Shown: positions 27,574 through 42,500 of the stretch, in pieces
Numbering within the stretch: the stretch's first letter is position 1
Layout of the letters: every line of letters begins with the position of its first letter
Assembly: GCA_037039925.1 (NCBI GenBank)
Contig: JAXRKP010000013.1
Coordinates: forward strand, 241,816 to 305,815
Source of the DNA: Doris montereyensis
Lineage: Eukaryota > Mollusca > Gastropoda > Nudibranchia > Dorididae
Reading direction: 5' to 3'
DNA length: 64,000 nt
Made by a program: the position numbers and the translations under genes
Notes under the pieces: model-generated
Told to the model about the DNA's origin: nothing
The model's database searches: none
What the model saw: only the letters and a program-made list of their open reading frames with translations

Positions 27574-30500
27574 GTAATCAGAATATGGCTTCACATTTTT
27601 ATTTTTGTTGTACAAGTTTTTATGAAAATTGTTGTTTTTCCGGGCAGTGGACAGGTAAGCACCTGTACGGAGAGTAGACGATCCCGCTCTCCACGAGTCT
27701 CCTGCTGCCTTGCTGGCGGTCTTGACTGACCAAAGGCTAAGGAAGTTAACCCTGACAAAAAAAACAACCTGCTGCCTTGCAGGTTGATCTTGGTTGACCA
27801 GAGGCTAAGGAGTTAAACCTGACAAAAAATAACAACTTGCTGCCTTCCAGGCTGGTCTTGAATGACCAATGGATAATGAAGTTAAACCTGACAGAAAATA
27901 ACAATGCCTGGTAGGGGGCCTCAAGGGTACCTAGGGTACAGTGGGCTAATCCCCTGCTTATCCAAAACCAAACTGCTTCAGAGTAATAATAAATGACCCT
28001 TCAACGACGAACATGAAACGAACACGGACTGTGATTTTTGGAACATGTAATATTAGGGCAATAAATGGAAAAGAGATAGATTAGTTGAAGAAAATGGAAA
28101 AATTCAAAGTAGACATTTTGGCCATTACAGAAACAAAGAAAAAGGACATTGATAGGAAAATGTAGGACCAAATCACACTTTAATCTTCTCAGGAGTAGAT
28201 TTCAAAGTTAGATCTAGAGCAGGAGTAGGCCTCCTAATGCATAAAAGACATGAAAAACTACTGGAAAGTTGTAAAATTGTAAGCCCACAGCTATTAGAGA
28301 TAAATATTATTATTAAACCAAAAGGAAGAGAAATTCAATTATTAATAGTTTATATACCAATTGAAGACGCCACTAAAAAAAAAAAGATATCTTCGAAAAT
28401 GATTTACAAACAGCTGCAGAGAATCTTAACAGAAATAATGGTTTTAGGAGATTTAAACGCTAGAGTAGGCAACAATGTAGACACGTCAGGATGAATAATA
28501 GGTAAAGAAGGACGGACAACAACTTCTCCAAATGGTGAGAGACTACTAAGAAAACATGAAAACAGCCAACACCTTTTTTCCACATAAAGATATCCACATA
28601 TATACAAGAGTAAATGAAGACAGGTATGAAAAGTTAATGATAGACTACCCAATAGTTAACAGCTCCTATTTTACAGTACATTGGATGCAGGTGTAAACAG
28701 AGGAGCAGAAATATTTAGTGATTATCACCTAGTGATTGCCAAAATGAGATTACTGAAGTAATAAAACAAACAGAAAAGGAAAGAAAAAGAAAGCTACTAA
28801 ACTAAAAATAGAGGAACTTAATAAACCAATAGTAAAACAGATATATACCAATCTAGGATAAAAGATTTAACAATGAAAGGTAAATGGATCTAAATGATAA
28901 CACAATAGAAGAAAAGTGGCAAATGTATAAAGAAACACTCCTCAGTTGTACTGAAGAGGTTTGTGGTAGGAAACAAATTAAAGGAGATAGGAAAAGAACA
29001 GCATGGTAGAATGAGAATGTCAAGACTAAGATCTAAGAAAAGAAGGCTGTCTGGAAGAAATACTTGCAAACAAAAAGACCAGAGAATAGGATAAATTACG
29101 TGAGTAAAAGAACTATCGCCAAAGAGGAAGTGGAGGAAAGCAAAACAGAAACAATGGGATGAGTATGGACAAAGACTTTAAGAAAGCTATCAAGGAAAAA
29201 GGGAAATCAAAAGCTGTTCTGGGAGGGGGGGGCAATGAAAAACATGAGTAAGACCAAAGCGTGCCAAATACGACAAATTAAAAATGAAGGAGAAATAATG
29301 AAAGAAGCCAGCTATATCATGGAAACATGGAGAAAGTATTTTCAACAATTACATAATCCCTCCAGAACATATGAAACAAGGAGTACAGCTCAATTAATAA
29401 GAGTGACAAGTAATCCAGAGGAGACAGTTGAAGATGTAGGTATCTCAATGGAAGAAATCCAAACAGCTATTATAAGAAAAATGAAATTAGGAAAGGCTCC
29501 AGGAGCAGATAAAGTTTATCGAGAAATTATTAAAAACCAAGGTAGAGAGGCAGCTAAGCTACTACATGCAATATGCCATCAAGCATGGAGAGCCCAAACA
29601 GGTGGCAGACGATTGGAAAAAGAAGGAATGGTAGTACCAATACATAAAAAAGGATCAACTACGGAATGTTCAAACTATAGAGATATCACTACTTAGCGTA
29701 TCCAGGAAAAGTGTATGCCAGGATACTGGAAATGAGACTAAGGAAAAAGTAGAGGATCAGATTGAAGAACATCAGAGTGAATTTAGACCAGGAGAAGTAT
29801 ACAAGACCATGTATTTACAATTAGACAAATAATAGAAAAATTCTTTGAGAGAACAATTGACTTGAACCTGTGTTTTTATTGACTTAGAAAAGGCATTTGA
29901 CACTGTGAGCAGGGTGAACTATGGCATTCCTTAAAAGAACACAACGTAGAGCAAACTTTAATAAGAAGCCATTAAAAGTTTTTCACAATAAACCAACATG
30001 TGCAGTGAGAGTGGCTGGAAACATGCAGGATTTGATGTAGACATAGGAGTAAGACAGGGTTGTATCCTAAGTCCTCTTGTTTATCACGCAAAGGCATCCT
30101 CAAAAGTGAAGAAACTGAATGTAGGTATGTGAAAGCTCAAACCAATAATTGTATCAATGCTTTCATTTGTCGATGATTTAGTTCTGTTTTTGAAAATCAG
30201 AAAGGGACCTCCAGTCGAATATCAAAATGATGAACAATGAACTAAATAAAAAGAGGAATGAGAGTAAATGCAAAGAAAACCAAAACAATGCTAGTAACTA
30301 GGAAGCTAAAACACACAATCTTAAATTGGGCAGGGAGAATTTAGAACAAGTTCATAGCTACAATTATCTAGGAGTAATGATTAACTCAGAGGGAAAACTA
30401 AGAGAAGAAATCAGCCAGAGAATCAAAAAGGCAATGACAATATATATCCATCTAGAAAAGGCATTTATAGGTGAACAAGATTGTCAACAAAACCCAAAAT

Positions 30501-33500
30501 GGCAGTATACAACACAGTTTATTGTCCTATTCTCTATCACTCTATGGCAGCGAAACCTGGATCTTAGACAGTAGAGAATACATTAAAGTATAAGCAGCTG
30601 AAATTAAATATATCTAAGAAGAGCAGTAGGGAAAACTAAAAGAGACAAAATCAGAAACAGACCAATAAGAGATTGAACCAAGATAGAAATAAATCAATTG
30701 AGATGGTTTAGGCATGTAAACAGAATGAATATTAGAATAGTTAAATCAGTAAACAATGCTAAAACCTACGGTAAAAGGCCAAAAGGCAGACCTCGGAGAA
30801 AGTATGAAGAAGATTTAAAGGAGGCATTAAAGCACGTAAATTTAACTCTTTTGGAAAGGAACAGAAAATGCCAGAACAGGGCATCTGGAGAAAGATCATT
30901 TCAGGCATCTGAACCCATACACCGAAAAAGTAGAATGGGAACTGAGAAAGAAAGAAAGTTGTTGAGCTGGGGGGTTTTTTTTCGGTGTTTTTAAGGGGGG
31001 GGGGGGGGTTATAGCAGTACATTTCTTAAATCGCCTGAGTCTTTGGATTAAAGTTTGCCTTATTCTGTGGAAAAAAGTGTAATTGCCCTGTTGGTTTGAT
31101 GATTTCATTTTATCTATCAAATTTTAAATAAATTCTGAAAATAAAGGAATTTCTCATCCTATTAAATGATTTTTCTGCTTTCAGTGCTGCATGAAGCAGT
31201 TTGTACTGGAGACCCCGAAATTGTTCAGGTTGTCTTGCAACACAGAGACTTCCAGCGATATTCAAAGAGAACTGTGGGTGTTCCAGATCTCTTAAAGAAA
31301 TTAAGAGAGGTAATATTATATTGTATACCATTTTATTCTCACTAGGTTTTGATTTGATTTAACTAAGGTGATCTCAGGGTTTTGGGTAGGTTTTTTTAAA
31401 TATTTAGGACTGCCCTAAAACAGCCAGCGTGTTGTAATCTGCACACAGAACCTCCTTTTTATCATCCATCTCCGATGGGACTCGGTGTCTATTTGCCTAT
31501 CTGAACCAGGGGGTAGATTTTTCTTAAAAAAATAATCTCTAAATAAATTACAACCGTTATCAAGGCTCAGACCTACTACCTTTGGGTTGAGAGGCAGACA
31601 CCTTGCCTCTGGACTACCAATTCCCTCTCTCAATAAGACAATTAGGTATAAATGATATTATTATATTAACCTAATTATTAGTATGGCCTTCATATGACTT
31701 ATAATGGTGTCTAAATCATTCTGACCAAACCTAGTTGTTTTTTTCAACGTTTTTTACCTTTTGTTTAAAACTGTTCTTTCATTCAGTCTCAGATTTTTAT
31801 GTGGAAATGAAATGGGAATTTACCAGTTGGGGTAAGTTATTGAAACCTGTTTCTATGCCTGAACTCTACCTTATTTATCTCTTTGCTGTTTGGTTTTGTA
31901 CATTTAGAGCTTGTTTTGTTTTTTATGTGTTGTTTTTTTATTTCATTACAATCAGTTGCCTTCAGAAAATGTTTGTGAATGTATTCATTGCATTCTTTAT
32001 CATTAAATACTAGTGTAGACTCCAGGTTAAAGCAGATTATTTATTTAATTCAATTTTTGTTTCATCTTTTCTGCGCCTTTGGGTTAAATGATAAATGCCA
32101 GCAATGGATTCCTTTTGTATGATTTCATCCTAGAAAACTTTGTGCTCTTACTTCAGCGCTTTCATAACCTTTGCAAATATCAAGAATAAATCAAAACCCT
32201 GTGCAAATCAAAGAATAAAAATAAACAATTTAAAAAATGTGGTGACTGCTTTCAACTTGGTCCTCATAACAAATCTTATTTTTAAAGTAACACCAGAGGT
32301 AAATGTTATCTAGATCTAGAGTCCTCATAACAAATCTTATTTTAAGTAAGTAAAACTAGATCTAGAGGTAAATCTTATCTAAATAACACCAGAGGTAAAT
32401 GTTATCTAGATCTAGTAACACCAGCTAAAATATTATGTAGTTCTTTTGGTTTGTAAATGTAAAATGTGGTTTCAATAGCGTATGTTTGATGTCATCATCG
32501 ATGATGTCGCTTTTCTCATCAACGGAGGAATTCCATGCATATTGATATTGAAATTGGAATATATATAATGCAGCTTTAGTAGTTATCTCTAAAATTAAGT
32601 TTTTATATACTGTTAAAATGTACACTTCGCGTTATTTGATCCACCAGCATTCATGCACGCAAGATGAAAAGCTGATGTTTTTTGTAACTGTAAGAAAATA
32701 GTTGGGTTTTTTTTTTTAAAAGATGTATAATTCTATTCCCTTTGAGTGAGAGAGAGAGAGAGAGTTGTATGAAGAATTTCAATATATGTTCTTTTTTAAT
32801 GTTTTTTATATAATTTTGCAGTTCCCTCTTATCTCACGGATGTGCCAGTGATACCTACAGGGTATGGAAAAAAGGTGAGATGCCAGAGATGAAAACTCAT
32901 GTTGATTGTACTAGTTTACTTACTTTGTTCTTTTCTGCAGTTCAAAGACACAAACAAAACAAACAAAAAAGTTGTTTTTTAGAGGGGGGGGGGGGTATGT
33001 GCCAGGATGCTATCGTGTTGAGTCATTGTTTATATAATCTTACGGTTTTGTTTGAACATTGATATATGCCTGTGAGCTAAACTCCGTTTAGCAACTTTTC
33101 TGCCTCTTCCTTCGACTTACATGGTAAAAGTGTTAACTTATTATAACTATCAGTTCTCATGACTGACTGAAGTTTCTCATGACCTTATCAGACTTACATT
33201 GATCGGATATTTATGAAGTATTTGAAATCATGTAAATTTAGTGAGACATTATATGTATACACAGTCAATTATCCTTTGTGTTGATATCTCTCATTCAATT
33301 CTCCCATGAAATATTTTATTTTGACATTTTTTACCTGTGTTTTTGTTTTTCTGCCACAGGGTCAAGCGTGCGTATTGATACCACTCTTTTGAAGCTGATA
33401 ACATGACCTGGCAAGGGGCAGTGGACTATATATTTAAAGTCACTGGTATGCCTGCAAGCCTTTTCTTTTTCTTTTTTTCTTTCTTTTCTGAACTTTATTC

Positions 33501-36500
33501 CATACTAATATGTGCATACCATTGAAATGTGACTAATTAAATTTCACAATAGATCCACATGCTGCTACCATTCCTGTTCAATCGTATTAATTACAGTTTT
33601 GGATGCTCAGTATGCTAATTGGACTTAAATATGTTCAAAATGTTTCACCTCTTGTTATTATTTTGTTCAAGCGTAACCGTTTCTGTTCCTACATGTTGAC
33701 AGGCTTTCTCATTTGAAGTAAGTTTATGTGCGTTTTTGCTTTAGGCACGGAATTAAATTCTTCCTTTTCATTGTCATCTAAATTTGTCTTTCATCTTTCT
33801 TATGAATTGGATAAATTATCCTCCGTAAGTTACTTGTATTTCTCACCCCTCCCTTCAAAAATTTTTGACTTATAGGGCAGATACTGCATCTATAATGGAG
33901 GTCGACCATGACATTCATGAGGTCTACCAGGAAACCATCCGTGTGATGCCAGCACTGCCGATCCGTCTGTGATGCAACCCGGAAGAAGCTGGCTGTCGTA
34001 GCTAGACTGACTTCCCCTGCCTGTACAACATCGTGAACACCGACAGAATCTCTTTTGAGAGGTAAGTCTTTTGCATTCATTTTGGTGTTGGGGGTGTTAT
34101 GTGATTTTTCTTTTACCTTCTAAACCAGTGCCGATACGTATCTGATTTTTCTATATTTTGTTTGTTTTTAAAAGCTATCCTATGATTCGGTCTGAATCTA
34201 TTATCTCATCCCATTGTATAAGGATGGGAAGCTAAAGATTCTCCTACGCGTACATGCGTTTGAATTTATGACCCCTTGGCAGCTTATAAAAAACCCCCAC
34301 CAGTGTGTGTACAAAAACGCATAAAAGTCAGTATCTGAGCGACAAAAATTAATATGAAAACCACCTGTCTAGCCGGCATAAGCAACGCTTACGTCTGGGA
34401 CAAAATTTAGCGTGAAAAACACTCACATGAAATGTTTCTCTTTTAGACTGATATTTTACAAAAAATGTCAATATCAAATGCGATCAAAGTATAGATTTTG
34501 ATAATTAATATTTTTTTCAGGGCGAAATATGGTCTAGATTAGTTTGAAATCAGTTTTGGTTTTTTTTTCACGGAAAAAGTGCTGAACTGGACTTTCGCGC
34601 CTTTACGTGCGGCACCGACGATGTTGTCATCAGAACTGGTTCATATGGCACACACACACACACATGTTGTCATCAGAACTGGTTCATATGGCACACACAC
34701 ACATGTTGTCATCAGAACTGGTTCATGTGTTGTCATCAGAACTGGTTCATATGGCACACACACACATGTTGTCATCAGAACAGGTTCATATGGCACACAC
34801 ACACATGTTGTGATCAGAACTGGTTCATATGGCACACACACACACATGTTGTCATCAGAACAGGTTCATATGGCACACACACACACATGTTGTCATCAGA
34901 ACTGGTTCATATGGCACACACACACACATGTTGTCATCAGAACTGGTTCATATGGCACACACACACGTGTTGTCATTAGAACTGGTTCATATGGCACACA
35001 CACACATGTTGTCATCAGAACAGGTTCATATGGCACACACACATGTTGTCATCAGAACTGGTTCATATGGCACACACACACATGTTGTCATCAGAACAGG
35101 TTCATATGGCACACACACACATGTTTGTCATCAGAACTGGTTCATATGGCACACACACATGTTGTCATCAGAACAGGTTCATATGGCACACACACATGTT
35201 GTCATCAGAACTGATTCATATGGCACACACACACACACACATGTTGTCATCCAGAACGGGTTCATATGGCACACACACACACAAATGTTGTCATCAGAAC
35301 TAGTTCATATGGCACACACACATGTTGTCATCAGAACTGGTTCATATGGCACACACACACATGTTGTCATCAGAACTGGTTCATATGGCACACACACACA
35401 TGTTGTCATCAGAACTGGTTCATATGGCACACACATGTTGTCATCAGAACTGGTTTCATATGGCACACACACACATGTTGTCATCAGAACTGGTTCATAT
35501 GGCACACACACATGTTGTCATCAGAACTGTTCCATATGGCACACACACACATGTTGTCATCAGAACTGGTTCATTTGGCACACACACACATGTTGTCATC
35601 AGAACTGGTTCATATGGCACACACACACACATGTTGTCATCAGAACTGGTTCATTTGGCACACACACACATGTTGTCATCAGAACTGGTTCATTTGGCAC
35701 ACACACACATGTTGTCATCAGAACAGGTTCATATGGCACACACACACATGTTGTCATCAGAACAGGTTCATATGGCACACACACACATGTTGTCATCAGA
35801 ACAGGTTCATATGGCACACACACATGTTGTCATCAGTACTGTTTCATATGGCACACACACACATGTTGTCATCAGAACTGGTTCATATGGCACACACACA
35901 TGTTGTCATCAGAACAGTTTCATATGGCACACACACATGTTGTCATCAGAACTGGTTCATATGGCACACACACACACACACATGTTGTCATCAGAACGGG
36001 TTCATAAGGCACACACACACACATGTTGTCATCAGAACTGGTTCATATGGCACACACACACACACATGTTGTCATCAGAACTGGTTCATATGGCACACAC
36101 ACACATGTTGTCATCAGAACGGGTCCATTTGGCACACACACACATGTTGTCATCAGAACTGGTTCATGTGGCACACACACACACATGTTGTCATCAGAAC
36201 TGGTTCATATGGCACACAAACACATGTTGTCATCAGAACTGGTTCATATGGCACACACACACATGTTGTCATCAGAACGGGTCCATTTGGCACACACACA
36301 TGTTGTCATCAGAACTGGTCCATATGGCACACACACACACACACATGTTGTCATCAGAACGGGTCCATATGGCACACACACACACATGTTGTCATCCAGA
36401 ACTGGTTCATATGGCACACACACACATGTTGTCATCGGAACAGGTTCATTTGGCACACACACACACGTTGTCATCAGAACTGGTTCATTTGGCACACAAA

Positions 36501-39500
36501 CACATGTTGTTATCTGAACTGGTTCATATGGCACACACACACATGTGTTGTCATCAGAACGGGTCCATATGGCACACACACACACACATGTTGTCATCAG
36601 AACGGGTCCATATGGCACACACACACACACATGTTGTCATCCAGAACGGGTCCATTTGGCACACACAGACACATGTTGTCATCAGAAACGGGTCCATTTG
36701 GCACACACACACACATGTTATCATCAGAAACTGGTCCATATGGCACACACACACACATGTTGTCATCAAAACAGGTCCATATGGCACACACACACATGTT
36801 ATCATCAGAACAGGTCCATTTGCACACACGTTGTCATCGGAACTGGTCCGTTTGGCACACACACACATGTTGTCATCAGAACAGGTCCATTTGGCACACA
36901 CACACACATGTTATCATCAAAACAGGTCCATTTGGCACACACACACACGTTATCATCAAAACAGGTCCATTTGGCACACACACACACATGTTGTCATCAA
37001 AACTGGTCCATTTGGCACACACACACACATGTTGTCATCAAAACGGGTCATTTGGCACACACACACCACGTTGTCATCAGAACCGGTCCATATGGCACAC
37101 ACACACATGTTGTCATCAGAACCGGTCCATATGGCACACACACACACATGTTGTCATCAGACGGGTCCATATGGCACACACACATGTTGTCATCAAAACG
37201 GGTCCATATGGCACACACACACACATGTTGCCATCAGAACGGGTCCATATGGCACACACACACACACGTTGTCATCAGAACGGGTCCATATGGCACACAC
37301 ACACACACGTTGTCATCAGAACGGGTCCATATGGCACACACACACACATGTTGCCATCCAGAACGGGTCCATATGGCACACACACACACACATGTCATCA
37401 GAACGGTCCATATGGCACACACACATACATGTTGTCATCAGAACTGGTCCATATGGCACACACACCCACATGTTATCATCAAACGATAGTGATACACTTC
37501 CCTGTGTCATCACATGAAACACATCGCTGATATTCATGAGCGGGCGGTTGGCAAGAGATGCTGGTAGGTCATACTTCTTTCCTTTCCTTCTTTCACTTAT
37601 TTTTTCATCTTGCTGTTTCCTCTTAATTCACCCTGAGATCACCGCAATGGGGACGGGGTAAATTTCAAAAAGCAAACAATTTATTCATAATGGTCATGGA
37701 CAAAACTGTGTTAATTAGTGGAGAAAGATTCCTATGTGGATGATAATTGATATTGTAATGCAATATATATATATATATATACAAACATACAAAGAGTGTT
37801 GTTTTGTGTGTTTTCCTGTACAGGAGTAAGTCAGGTATATGGGGATGGAGAAGTGACAAAACTGAAACTGTGAATAGTTTTGAATGCAGGTAGGTTATTC
37901 ACTGTAACCGTGTCTCTCCTCTTGGTCCCACAACTAGTGAACCAAATGATCGCAGATTCCAGTTCTCAGTGTTTTTTGTCTTCTTTCCTTTTGTTTTTTT
38001 TAAGTTAATCAAAACGTTACAGAAAATTACAATGAGGTAAAAGGTGGGTACATTCTCACTTGGAATTGAATGAATACTAAATACATTCTGATCATGGAAT
38101 CATGAGAATCGATTCCTTTCTGAATGGAATGGTGAGAATCGATTCCAAATTTGAATACTTTCCCAACGCTATTGGAAATGCCTTTTGCTCTATCGCCTTA
38201 CATTTTGCATGAAAGTGTGAACATACTAGAAAATAGATATAGACAGGATAGCGTTCAGTTCATGGTCTGTACTCTGTCCTTTAATGGTTGATTTCCTAAG
38301 GACAAGTATTTCAAAGAAAAGTTTTACAAAACTAGGCAAAGGTCAATAACTTTCAAAAGTTTTGTTAAGAGTGTGATGAATGGTTTTATAAATCTGTGAT
38401 AATCAATAAAATTATATGTGTAATTATGATGAATGTGTGAGGATATTGCGTGGCTTTTATATTGTTTTCACGTGATAAAAACATCCTTCTTTAGCCGATT
38501 TTTCTGTGACAAAGAGGTTTGAAAATTGCTATCTTCCTCTCTCTCCGTGTCTTGGCGTGGTTTTTACAGCCAGCAACGTGGAGCTGGTGACCAAGACGAG
38601 GACGGAGCATTTGGGTGCTACAGATAAACAAAAGGCCAAAAAGTCAAGCAGCAAACGCCTCTAGAATCTTTTCTCGGGGCCACAGAGGAAGCTTACCATC
38701 GGTGTCTAGTAGTAACAGCATTGAAAAGGTATTGGAAAACCACGTTGCTTCAAATAGTTGATATTAAAGCAATGTGATGGGTGTCACTTAGGCTGTCTTC
38801 TTACAGTTGTATGCGTGAGTTTTGGTATTAATGTTAACACTTTAATCCTGTGTTTTCTAGTAGTTGTTTTTCCTTTATTGGTTTTACTTTGACGGATCGT
38901 GACTTTCTATTGAAAAATGGTGATAATACTGATTATCCTATTACATACATGATGCGCCTAGAAAAATGGAGCTAAGTGCGCTTATTAATATTAGGCGTGC
39001 ATTGAACATCTTTCTTACCTTGCTTCGAATGTCTCTGTTCATCGTTAACAGTTGCCTATTGCATTATTATTTTATGTTTGGTTTGGCAAGCATGCTAAAT
39101 AGTACTGTATTGCAGCAGTTTCAGGTTTTTTATCCATGAATTGCTTATCTCTCTGACTATTTATTTATTTGTTTCTATTTCTTTCATAGTCACACACCCA
39201 CTCACATTTATAAAGTCAGTGTGCTTAATCAGGATATTACCGTATGTTTCATGAGTGTGTCCTGGATTATCATGCAATTTCCTGCAATATTAACACAATC
39301 CGTTTCTTTCTGGTTTTTGATTGTGCATGCTATTCTTATTTTAACTGTTTTCTTTTCTTTGTTTTCTCTCTCTTCTCAATTTGCCACATTATGACCTCCA
39401 AGGTATATGTGTGTCTGAGTACTCTGAGCCCCATGTCAATTCATTCTTAAATATCAGAAGGTCAACTCAACATTGTTTCATTCTTTAAATTGAAGAAGAC

Positions 39501-42500
39501 ACAACATACTTTCACATTCTCCACAGTTCCTTCTGAACTGTTAAAAAGCATGCCTTCATGTCAGTATCGTGTTCTCCAAAAAGAGTATTTGTTAATGAGA
39601 GAGAAATTATGCCATGCGGGATGTGTTTCCTTTTTAAACTTGTATTTGATACCAGGGTTTTTGAGAACAACTTTTACATTTCATGAAGATTTACATCATC
39701 ACCTTATTGTTATTTCTTCTCTATGGCATCAGTGGCCTAGTGCTTAAGCTACTTGACTTGAGATCTCGAAGCCTGGGTTTGAATCCTGGCAATGCTAGGC
39801 CAATGTTTTTTTCCTTTGAAAAGATTTTCACTTACATAGATAACTGCCAACAGTACATAAGAAATGTATTTAGTATGTTTTTTAGCTTTGAGTCTGTATG
39901 TCTGTAAATACCTTGAAAAGTATGAATATGATGATTAACTGTATGTGTTTTTAAAGAAACCTAAGTTAGCGGTAGAGACTCAAAGAGATTGGAGTGAAAG
40001 TCTGGAAACAGCCATTCTGAGTTTGCAAGACTACCTTTGCACTTAAAAAGGCCAGTGAACGGCTGCATTTAAAAAAAATGTACCCTTTACCTTAAATGAA
40101 GTTACTTCAAGTTGAATTATCAATGCTCTGGTGGACTACTATGGGCCGTTGTGTCAGTTAGAATTAGTTTGCACTGTCAGATTCTGTTTTCTATTTGAAA
40201 AGGTTGGCAGCTATGTTTACATTTCCCCCCCCTTGACATAGGCATAAATGGGTATCAACATCAGCTTGGGAGTAAAAAGGTGTGACAGCCTACTGTATGG
40301 CGTTATGTCAGAAGCAAACTCTGGCCTTGAAGGAATTTACTATTACTTTACCTGTTATTTTATCTGAAACATATATTACAGAACCTCTGTATTGTTTCTT
40401 ACCACTTTCTTTAATGAAGTCAATTATCCTCTAAATTGTGTTTTATATAATAATCGTTTCTTGTAACCATATATATTACACATGTGTAGAAGGATTAAAT
40501 AACTCAGCTTTATGAGGAGGTTGGTTTGTGTATGTCTTAAGCATTTGTATAAGCGTATTCGGCCCACTTGGAAAGAAGGCATCAGGTTGATATTTCTGAA
40601 CAGATAAAACGTTGCGATAACAACGGAAATCCATTCATTCCTTTTGTCTCATCCACAGCTGTCTACAACTGTTTCTTATAATCCTGGCAATATCTCCTTT
40701 GAAGAATATTTTAGTTCGTGGTCGATATAGGAGAGAGAGACATTGGTCGACCAGCAGAAACAGGCGTCAAAAGGTTCAAAGTTCAAGGCCAGTCTTTGGC
40801 TGTGTGAGGCTACCACTCTCCTTACAAAAACAAAGTCATCCCTATCAAGCATCGACCTCATTATTTAAGCAACGCCCATTTGCCAAGCTGCGCGATTTCA
40901 TCACGTTACAACTACCAGCAGGGTTTTCCCATTAAAATTGGTGCGTTAACTTTATGTGTGTCTCATTTTCAATATCGTCTTTAAAGTCGTATAGACTTAT
41001 GTCTGTTAAAGTTGTTAATATTTTTTTCTTAACTAACTTACGGATGTAAAATTTGATACACAAATCTATAGAAGCAGGACATGAGTTGTTGGGGTAGGGG
41101 GGGGGGTGTCCTAAACACTGAACATGGTATTTTTAAAAAAATTTGATATAGACAATTTTTCTTTGGAAGAAAAGTAGGAAACCTTTGTTTAGACAATGTG
41201 CATAGAATGAGCTTTTCTATTGGTTCAGGCCTCTAATATTTATCAGGACACAGAAAGAATCACGTTTGATCCACGTTAAGGACAAATCTCATGTCCCATA
41301 TACATGTATCGTGGACTTGTGTGTTTAGGCAATGCGTGTTTAGACAGTTTCACCGCTGATAGTTCATATTTTAAAATCTCTGAAACTTTTGAAACTATAA
41401 AAAAAAAAGCATTTTCTTAGTTTTATGTTGAATTGTAAGTTAATTTGGCAGCCTTGTTTCAACAGTGTTTCATTTTCTTCCCTATAAATGACTGTGATTG
41501 TCATGCAACAGAAATTCACTTTGTTCCATGTGTTGAATGCCCGCATTACTTTTGGCAACATCCAAGCCAGTGAACACAGGCCCTCCATGTTGCAACTGTC
41601 AAGACAGATGAGACAGTTACCTGCAATATTGATGATGAGTGTTTTACTCCACCCCGAAGAAGTTCATTAGATTAGGTAAAGTCCAATTTTTGTTCTGGTG
41701 TCACTGGAGATGACTAATCTATGGGAAATCATGCACAGATGTGAGGGTGTGAGATACAAAGACTGCTCTTTAATTCTTGCCTCCACACCTAAACTTTGAT
41801 GAGAGGTTTTAAAGCACAGAAACAGATTGTTATGACACTAGATTTTAATTCTTGCCTCCACACTAAAATTTGATGAGAGGTTTTAAAGCACAGAAATAGA
41901 TTGTTATGACATTAGATTTTAATTCTTGCCTCCACACCTAAACTTTGATGAGAGGTTTTAAAGCACAGAAATAGATTTTTCATTGTCCCAAGTCATTTGT
42001 ATCAACTGGAAGATCAATTTGAAATGGAAAACAGATGACATCAATTCTCCATGAAATTTTCATAATTTGTTGAAAATAAAACCTAGCTGAGAATCTCCTA
42101 AATTTATTGATTGCCGAGTGCCTAAAGCCCTGGTTTGATTTACCTGTATGACCACAGTTAATAATTACATCATTAGTTGTTTCCTTTTAAAGTGCCAATA
42201 CTTGTTTACTCCTTAATCAACACTTCCCATAAAGTGCTGAACTTATGATTTTTGGTGATGTATGTTTAAATATCTTTTTGGTACAATTTAATGTGCCATT
42301 TGGTGGTGTTAAGATATGAATATTGTGCTGAGAGAAGCTGACATTTTTTTTTTTGTTCCTCAGGTGATAGTCACCATGAACGCCTGCGAGATGAAAGCGA
42401 TGAATTGTTACAGTTTGCCATTCAGCAGAGTTTGATGAGTCTGGAACAGAAGAAGACCAGGTAGTCATGTTTGTTTGTTTTGTTTTGTTTTTAAATGAAA

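Noticed and set aside
34619..37490. CRISPR-like array of repeats and spacers
   Set aside because: The 'spacers' are only variable CA tracts, the repeats are adjacent, and the DNA is animal.
34579..37530. Very long open frames (up to about 750 residues) rich in His/Thr and Cys
   Set aside because: They run through the roughly 40-bp minisatellite, whose unit has no stop in any frame. Several frames on both strands are open at once.
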